Assembly: GCA_947629915.1 (NCBI GenBank)
Contig: CANRFN010000024.1
Span: 1 to 57,451 of the forward strand
Source of the DNA: an uncultured Oscillospiraceae bacterium
GTDB taxonomy: Bacteria > Bacillota > Clostridia > Oscillospirales > Oscillospiraceae
Direction: 5' to 3'
Length of the DNA stretch: 57,451 nucleotides
Positions 52,575-57,451 of the stretch are shown here, piece after piece; position 1 is the first letter of the stretch, and every line of letters starts with the position of its first letter. The position numbers and the translations under genes are program-made. The notes under the pieces are model-generated. The model made no database searches. It was not told the origin of the DNA and worked only from the letters and a program-made list of their open reading frames with translations.

Positions 52575-53152
52575 GTGCGCTAAGTATATCAGTCACTTTA
52601 TTCGCACGCACGGAGACAAATACTACCGGGTCCACGGCGGTTCGCATGCTCGTGACCGGCAACCTGGGAGACCAGAATCGAGAGTTCCACTTCAAAGTGA
52701 TGCTTTCGGATACCGGCCTCAACGAAAAGTATTTATGGACTGAAAATGATGAAGGTGATATCATTAGCCAATATATATGTTTTTGTAATATCACCAATGA
52801 TAAAAATAACGAACATACAATAAATATTAAATCAAAAAATACCGAATATAAAGATGCTTTGAAAAAAGCTGCAGAGGAAACGGTGAAGACATGTATTCAG
52901 AAAGACATTCTGAAAGAATTCATGATAAAAAGAAAGAGAGTGATTACTGCATTGAGCGTACTATTTAGTGAGGAATACGAGAGAAAAATGCGTGAGATAG
53001 ACGCCGAGGCAAGGGGCGAGACAAGAGCCTTTGAGGCGGTACCTAACATTCTGGATGGGATTCTTGATGGCTTGAGCGACGATTATATCAGCAGCAAATA
53101 TAATATCGATGTCAAAAGTGTCCAACAAATCCGCGCACGTATGAACAGGTGA
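52571..53152 (+). pseudogene. Chimeric frame: adhesin fragment fused to nuclease C-terminus (A'-R')
   Basis: A 193-aa open frame. Residues about 14-51 (TETNTTGSTAVRMLVTGNL, REFHFKVMLSDTGL) are the start of the adhesin's last DUF7601-like module. From YLWTENDEGDIISQYICF onward it is the C-terminal half of the nuclease/transposase at 51672. The junction is at about 52722-52735 and is in frame. Neither part is complete, so no nuclease active site and no wall anchor are present. GTG 52571 overlaps the previous stop. It is probably a rearrangement product rather than a functional gene, although the frame has stayed open. Confidence 0.7.
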
Positions 53153-53733
53153 GTGCGCTAAGTGTCTCAGCCACTTTACTCATGAGCACGGAGACAAATG
53201 CCACCGGGTCCACAGCTGTGCGCAAGCTTGTGACCGGCAACCTGGGAGACCAGAATCGAGAGTTCCACTTCAAAACGGTGCTTTCGGATACCGGCATCAA
53301 TGGCTGGTCTGGCGATATGGAGTTCACAAACGGTGTGGCGCAGTTCTCCTTACACAGCGGGGAACACCTGTGGGCGAGATACCTGCCGGTGGGGACAAGC
53401 TATACCGTGACGGAAACCGAGGCAGACCAGGAAGGATACTGGACGATCGTAAGCGGCAACGAAGGCGTCATCTACGGAATCAGCCGGTTGGAGGCACGCT
53501 TCCAGAACCAAAAGGGAGACTGGCTGCCGGAGTATGACGATCCGTGGGAAGATCTTCCCGATCCGGATGTGCCGCAGGCCGACATCCCCGACTATCCTGA
53601 GCAGCAGGATGTTCCATCGGCAACAGGGGAACAGTGGGTTGTCTTGCTCTGGATTGTTCTGATGGCGGCATCCGCCCTGGGCCTTACTGCGGTCCTGACA
53701 GGGAAGCGCAGAGGAACATTAGACGATAGATAG
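53149..53733 (+). pseudogene. Duplicate of the adhesin 3' end (A''), without signal peptide
   Basis: 194 aa nearly identical to the last DUF7601-like module, linker and membrane anchor of the 2,405-aa adhesin (TGSTAVRKLVTGNLGDQNRE through the terminal KRRG). It opens with GTG 53149 overlapping the previous stop and has no signal peptide, so it should not reach the surface as it stands. The sorting motif reads PSATGE where the full-length gene has PPATGE, losing the key proline. It is a potential donor for gene conversion with the adhesin gene (inference). Confidence 0.75.
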
Positions 53734-53845
53734 AGGCATAGGGCACGCGCAAGCGAATGAACAGTAGGCTACAAGACTGAAATTGTAGAAGACACACATA
53801 TTGTGATATCGTGTGCATGACCTGCCTGACAGAAGCATTGCGTCA

Positions 53846-53877
53846 GTCAGTCAGCTGCACCTTTGCGGCTGACTGAC
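53846..53877 (+). terminator. Hairpin after the duplicated adhesin end
   Basis: A 13-bp stem with one mismatch (53846-53858 with 53865-53877). It is a probable weak terminator. Confidence 0.5.
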
Positions 53878-53955
53878 AAATTATAAAAATAATATTGAGA
53901 TTAAAGGCGTGTGGACAAAAATGGATATGAGGTAAAAATTTGAAGAGAAAACATC

Positions 53956-53984
53956 TTGCCAAGCTGATGCATCTCGTGTATAAT
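53956..53984 (+). promoter_or_regulatory. Promoter of the nuclease remnant
   Basis: TTGCCA (53956-53961), 17 bp, TATAAT (53979-53984). Confidence 0.55.
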
Positions 53985-54063
53985 CAGAGGTGCAAATCAG
54001 TATCCGAGCCTCTGACTCTAGCGAGTGGAAATACCTTTGCCCATGCGCCAGAAGGAGTAAGCT

Positions 54064-54563
54064 ATGGCGATAGACGATGAGCACGACCAGAATAGACAGC
54101 CGGGGATTCTCCCTCTGAAGAGAAAGATGACAAGATAGAAGAGAAGAATGACGAGATAGGTTCGGAAGAAAAAGGAAGTAGTCTAGTCGATCTGTGCCTG
54201 AAAGAGTACCTCTCTGATAAAGAACGGCTTGCTGATTTTTTGAATAACACGGTTTTGAAGGGCAAGTACACTATTGATTCCAATAACATTGTTTTTCTTG
54301 AGCGAGAACTGAATATTCTCGATGAGCACGGTGCGAGGCAGGAACGTCGAGATATTGTTATTGGAATTCTGAATTCAAAGAACAAGAAAAAATACGATAT
54401 GATTATAAATATAGAGGGGCAGGGTCACGTTGATTTTGGCATGGCTTTCCGCATGGCTGACTATGCTATTACAGACTGCAGGAAGTTGCTGATTCTAAAA
54501 CAACAGGAGCGTTTTAAGATCAGGCATAGAAAATGGGAAAGACCTGAATCCGCAAAGTTTTAG
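54064..54563 (+). pseudogene. N-terminal remnant of a PD-(D/E)XK/Rpn-type nuclease, frameshifted
   Basis: ATG 54064 gives MAIDDEHDQNRQPG and soon stops. After a one-base shift in the GGGG at about 54103, the frame continues with GDSPSEEKDDKIEEKNDEIG and LADFLNNTVLKGKYTI, then RRDIVIGIL, DMIINIEGQGHVDFGMAFRMADYAITD, which is the N-terminal nuclease half of Rpn-like transposases (Asp...IExQ...MAFR). It ends at 54563 with no C-terminal half. It is a different, diverged member from the one at 51672. Confidence 0.6.
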
Positions 54564-54680
54564 GTCCGCCTAAACCTTGCAGTTCAGGTACAGTCTAGTA
54601 TCGTGTGCCAAGCATATTTAGCTTTATTTAGTGTAATGCTATCGTTATGCTAGTTTCAAACGCTATAATACACGCGGGAC

Positions 54681-54723
54681 AACCCGGGAGCGAACTGATG
54701 TTGACACATCGCGCTCCCGGGTT
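54681..54723 (+). other. Leader hairpin before the IS630-like N-terminal gene
   Basis: A perfect 12-bp stem (54681-54692 with 54712-54723) enclosing a second small GATGT/ACATC stem. It lies between a TATAAT (54664-54669) and the start at 54743, so it would be in the transcript leader. Confidence 0.55.
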
Positions 54724-54742
54724 TACTATTGGAGATGGGGTG

Positions 54743-55201
54743 ATGGACATGCCAAGGAAAAAGCTATGGTCGGTGTTCTTGAACGAGAATGAGGCTCGCA
54801 TGCTAAGAGAGATAGCTGAGGATAGAGCAACGAGCACTACAGTACGAAAGAGATGCCTTGCGATCTTATACTCTGATGAATCGGGCGGTTTATCAAGGCA
54901 CAGAAAAGATGTTGCTAATATGGCAGGGGTTTCTCTTGCCACTGTAAAGAATGTAGTAAAACTCTATTGTAAATATGGCATAGATGGCGTTGTGAAGTTA
55001 AAGAGAAATATTAAATCCGATATTGGGAGTATAAAAGTGAATGCTGATTTGCAACGATCACTTGCCCAACTGGTAAAACGCCAACCACCAGAAGGAGCAC
55101 AGCGCTGGACGCTTAAGATGATATCGCGTGAATTTGAACGCGAAACAGGGGTTCGGCTAGGAGCTTCGACCATAAATCGGGCTCTCAAAAGGGGCAAGTA
55201 A
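54743..55201 (+). CDS. IS630-like transposase DNA-binding half, stand-alone
   Basis: 152 aa. It starts at ATG 54743 with GGAG 8 nt upstream (ATG 54749 is possible). The content matches only the N-terminal part of IS630-type transposases: a helix-turn-helix (RHRKDVANMAGVSLATVKNVVKLYCKYGIDGVVKL) and a second winged segment (RWTLKMISREFERETGVRLGASTINRALK). It stops exactly where the DDE catalytic domain should begin; the related gene at 56760 continues past this point. It may be a truncated transposase or a free DNA-binding regulator. It is followed by a terminator-like hairpin. Confidence 0.7.
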   Translation: MDMPRKKLWSVFLNENEARMLREIAEDRATSTTVRKRCLAILYSDESGGLSRHRKDVANMAGVSLATVKNVVKLYCKYGIDGVVKLKRNIKSDIGSIKVNADLQRSLAQLVKRQPPEGAQRWTLKMISREFERETGVRLGASTINRALKRGK

Positions 55202-55215
55202 AGCAAGAATTTAGA

Positions 55216-55243
55216 AATCGGGAGAACTTTTCTCCCGATTTTT
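55216..55243 (+). terminator. Terminator after the IS630-like N-terminal gene
   Basis: AATCGGGAGA (55216-55225) pairs with TCTCCCGATT (55231-55240), followed by TTTCATTTT. Confidence 0.75.
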
Positions 55244-55253
55244 CATTTTCCTA

Positions 55254-55282
55254 TTGACGTAGGGCTAGAGTAATGCTATAAT
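55254..55282 (+). promoter_or_regulatory. Promoter of the IS1634-like gene
   Basis: TTGACG (55254-55259), 17 bp, TATAAT (55277-55282) with an extended -10 TG at 55274-55275. It is close to consensus. Confidence 0.75.
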
Positions 55283-55314
55283 CTAAGAGCGGAGATGAAA
55301 GGGGGCGAGTCCCA

Positions 55315-56703
55315 GTGATCAAGAAAACTGTGTATCACCGTGCAGACGGCAGCATTCGAACCCAAGTGCGTGTAGTTCAAGCGTATCGGCCCTATCCAGG
55401 CCACAACCCAAAGCAGAGAACAATCCGAGACTTTGGCTGTCTTGAGGATCAGACCGATCCTGATGCATTTTGGGCAGAGGTGAATGCATGCAACGAGACT
55501 CTTAAGGCGCAAAAGACCCAGTCCATTGCAATTCCTGTAGGGCAGCGGGTTGACTTAGCCGAACCAGTTACGTTGAATTACGGATACAAGTTTATATCCT
55601 CGTGCTATAATGATCTTAGAATTAATAAATGTGTTTGTGGATGCGAGAAAACGTTGGAAATTCTTGTTGCTGATCAAATTTTGTGGGGTGGTGTTCCAAA
55701 AGAAACAATCGAAAGAATCAATCATTACTATGGAATGGAAGAGTATAATGTCGTCCCGAGAGAATTCTATCGAGACCTGGGTGTATGTGGTGAAAAGCTA
55801 CTTGATATACAATGGAACTTAAAAGCAAACAAAATATACTCATTAAGCAAAAAAGATGGTGCAAATGATGCGTTTGGTGTTCGTGTGATTGGAAACGAAA
55901 TGAAGAAAGGCAGTACATTTTATTCGACGTCTTTGATTATGAACGATTTCCTTGAGCCACTTTTTGCGATACCAATTTGCACAGAAGCTAAGCAAGACGT
56001 GCCCGCACTCTTGGCAAAAGCAAAAGAGATAAGCTCATCAAATCATTTGATAATATTATGCATGGATAGCGTAAAAAAGTACATAGACGCGGATGGAATC
56101 GACGTTATTTCTATTTGTGAGACAGGTGAAACAGATGCGAGTTTCTACAATTTATCATGTGCAAGAAAAATAGGGTGCTATTCATGCTTAGAAGATTGGG
56201 ACAAAGAAAAAGGCCTCAGATATATATACATATTGAACGATTCAGATGAAGACAGCTTATCTCAAAAAATCGTGACAGCGAACGACAAAATTCCATTGGA
56301 GGGTATTCTCACAGCTTATGCTTGTTACTGCTCGCTGGTTAATTCTTTTCAAAATATTAATATGGACTATAATAAGAAAGTTTCTTTTATTAACACCGAA
56401 ACGAGAGTTCAGGGCATTTTCCTTGCATATTTGATCAGTTCAATTATCATCAATATGATCCAGAATTGCATCACAGACCATAAGATTTCAGCAAAGCAAA
56501 TGGGAGTTTCTTTGAGATTAGCAAACTGCATTGTACTCAATAAAGGTGGCTATATCATGCTAATGAGCATGGCTGAAAACCAACAGGCTGCAGCTGATTA
56601 CGCTCTAATTCAGAAGGTCTTTGGGACGGATTATTACTATGCGTTTTCTAAGCAAGAAGTCTTCAGGCGTTTCTTTGCCGATATGAAGCTCCGCAAGGTA
56701 TAA
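55315..56703 (+). CDS. IS1634-like transposase, divergent
   Basis: A 462-aa protein starting at GTG 55315. The N-terminus (TVYHRADGSIRTQVRVVQAYRP, QRTIRDFGCLED) is the IS1634-type opening found in this family (YRDKNGKPR...R.LG.LDD). The C-terminal RVQGIFLAYLISSIIINMI and VFGTDYYYAFSKQEVFRRFF match the family's closing segments. The middle (EAKQDVPALLAKAKEI, LIILCMDSVKKYIDADG) may keep one catalytic Asp, but I cannot confirm the full DDE triad; some family segments are shortened. It sits between two IS630-type genes in AT-rich DNA and ends at a perfect hairpin. Confidence 0.6.
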   Translation: MIKKTVYHRADGSIRTQVRVVQAYRPYPGHNPKQRTIRDFGCLEDQTDPDAFWAEVNACNETLKAQKTQSIAIPVGQRVDLAEPVTLNYGYKFISSCYNDLRINKCVCGCEKTLEILVADQILWGGVPKETIERINHYYGMEEYNVVPREFYRDLGVCGEKLLDIQWNLKANKIYSLSKKDGANDAFGVRVIGNEMKKGSTFYSTSLIMNDFLEPLFAIPICTEAKQDVPALLAKAKEISSSNHLIILCMDSVKKYIDADGIDVISICETGETDASFYNLSCARKIGCYSCLEDWDKEKGLRYIYILNDSDEDSLSQKIVTANDKIPLEGILTAYACYCSLVNSFQNINMDYNKKVSFINTETRVQGIFLAYLISSIIINMIQNCITDHKISAKQMGVSLRLANCIVLNKGGYIMLMSMAENQQAAADYALIQKVFGTDYYYAFSKQEVFRRFFADMKLRKV

Positions 56704-56715
56704 GCAATAAATAAA

Positions 56716-56742
56716 GGGAGGAACTGTTTTACAGTTCCTCCC
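56716..56742. terminator. Perfect 12-bp hairpin between the two transposase genes
   Basis: GGGAGGAACTGT (56716-56727) pairs with ACAGTTCCTCCC (56731-56742), loop TTT. The plus strand lacks a T tail, but the minus strand continues into TTTATTTATT, so it could terminate leftward transcription. Confidence 0.6.
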
Positions 56743-56759
56743 AACAAGGAGTGTGAAAA

Positions 56760-57451
56760 ATGCCAAAACGATGCAAAGGTATATTCCTCAACGAAGAGGA
56801 GAGGGCCGAAATTAAAACAATGCTAGATGAGGATTACAAGTACTACTCGCAAACGATATTGGCAAGGTGCCGCATTCTCTTAGCTCTTGATCGCTCTACT
56901 GGATATAACAGAACACGGCAGGAAGTGGCAGATATTGCGCGTGTCTCACTTGCAACAGTGACAAAAGTGGCGAAGCTATATAATGAATGTGGCCTTACTT
57001 CCGCTATAACTCTTAACAGAAATCCAAACTCAGATATCGCATCACTCAAGGTGGACAGTGCTACAGAACTGCTGGTTATTACCTTGGGATGTTCGCAAGT
57101 GCCGCAAGGACGTTCACGCTGGTCTTTGCGACTCTTGAAGGACAAATTGTACCTGGATCACAAGACTGAGCTTGGCACATCTACCATTAATCGAATTCTA
57201 AAAAGCAATGATATTAAACCACATTTGCTGAAATGCTGGTGTGTACCTCCTGACGCGAGCGGCGACTTTGTGGCAGCTATGGAACGAGTGATTGAAGTTT
57301 ATCTCCGCCCATATGACAAGGATTATCCTGTTTTTTGCATTGATGAGAAGCCTCTTCAAAAGTTGGGCGACAAGAGTGATATCATGAATTGTAGTCATAC
57401 CCAGAATTCGAAATTTCATGCATTTAAGTTATACCCACGTAATAAAGAGGA
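56760..57451 (+). CDS. IS630-family transposase, cut by the window edge
   Basis: The frame is open from ATG 56760 (AAGGAG 8 nt upstream) to the last base, 230 codons, with no stop. The N-terminal helix-turn-helix (QEVADIARVSLATVTKVAKLY) and second winged segment (RWSLRLLKDKL, LGTSTINRILKS) are followed by the start of the DDE domain (RVIEVYLRPYDKDYPVFCIDEKPLQKLGD, containing the first catalytic Asp in CIDEK). IS630 elements insert at TA. The remaining catalytic residues and the 3' end lie outside the window. The N-terminal half is related to the protein at 54743-55201. Confidence 0.8.
   Translation, partial: MPKRCKGIFLNEEERAEIKTMLDEDYKYYSQTILARCRILLALDRSTGYNRTRQEVADIARVSLATVTKVAKLYNECGLTSAITLNRNPNSDIASLKVDSATELLVITLGCSQVPQGRSRWSLRLLKDKLYLDHKTELGTSTINRILKSNDIKPHLLKCWCVPPDASGDFVAAMERVIEVYLRPYDKDYPVFCIDEKPLQKLGDKSDIMNCSHTQNSKFHAFKLYPRNKE

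Larger units (their letters stand above)
53734..54063. other. Intergenic region of about 330 bp
   Basis: No gene. It holds the hairpin at 53846-53877 and a promoter at 53956-53984 in front of the nuclease remnant. Confidence 0.4.

Overview
The window looks like chromosome from a high-GC gut-type Clostridium relative (Bacillota, class Clostridia; Oscillospiraceae-like). The reasons are strong GGAGG ribosome binding sites, UUG/GUG (and perhaps CUG) starts, tall GC hairpin terminators, S-layer-homology and sortase-type surface proteins, families typical of Clostridia (DUF4317, DUF6398, DUF1835/DUF3658), and many hybrid histidine kinases. The genus cannot be fixed from this sequence. No rRNA, tRNA or CRISPR was seen.

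Layout. 1-922 is AT-richer and has no convincing gene; it abuts a 5'-truncated FecCD iron permease that is followed by its ATPase (923-2439). 2626-5682 holds a GNAT acetyltransferase, a C5 DNA methyltransferase broken by one frameshift, a DUF1835/DUF3658 protein and the tail of an AAA ATPase, which resembles an eroded defence locus. 6028-7305 is an orphan solute-binding lipoprotein. 8083-17262 encodes a giant (about 3,059 aa) S-layer-anchored repeat protein. 17614-19656 carries a DUF6398 protein and a MATE exporter. 19802-21665 (minus) is a VirD4/TraG-like ATPase overlapping a ClpP-like protease, without other transfer genes.

21930-32372 is the most striking block. It has two divergent units with three different hybrid sensor kinases (five receiver domains in total), a stand-alone HPt protein and a solute-binding lipoprotein whose start overlaps the stop of one kinase. 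The lipoprotein is a paralogue of the one at 6028-7305. No ABC permease and no DNA-binding response regulator accompany them. I read this as a many-input phosphorelay in which a solute-binding protein serves a kinase instead of a transporter (inference). Directly downstream are two paralogous beta-propeller-like lipoproteins with the wreck of a third copy between them (32642-35463), then a probable domesticated transposase and a small unknown protein.

37670-41411 (minus) holds an AAA/CYTH-like protein with an unusual P-loop and two tandem CorC/CNNM-type membrane proteins under a perfect consensus promoter. 41927-43099 is a DUF4317 protein.

From about 43,160 to the end the DNA is AT-richer and mosaic. 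A small unknown gene with a perfect Shine-Dalgarno sequence precedes a 2,405-aa repeat adhesin with a PPxTG-type sorting signal. The 3' end of the adhesin gene is then found in pieces, interleaved with a PD-(D/E)XK nuclease/transposase gene in the order A-R-A'-R'-A''. The window ends in nuclease and IS630/IS1634-type transposase genes and fragments, the last of which runs off the edge.
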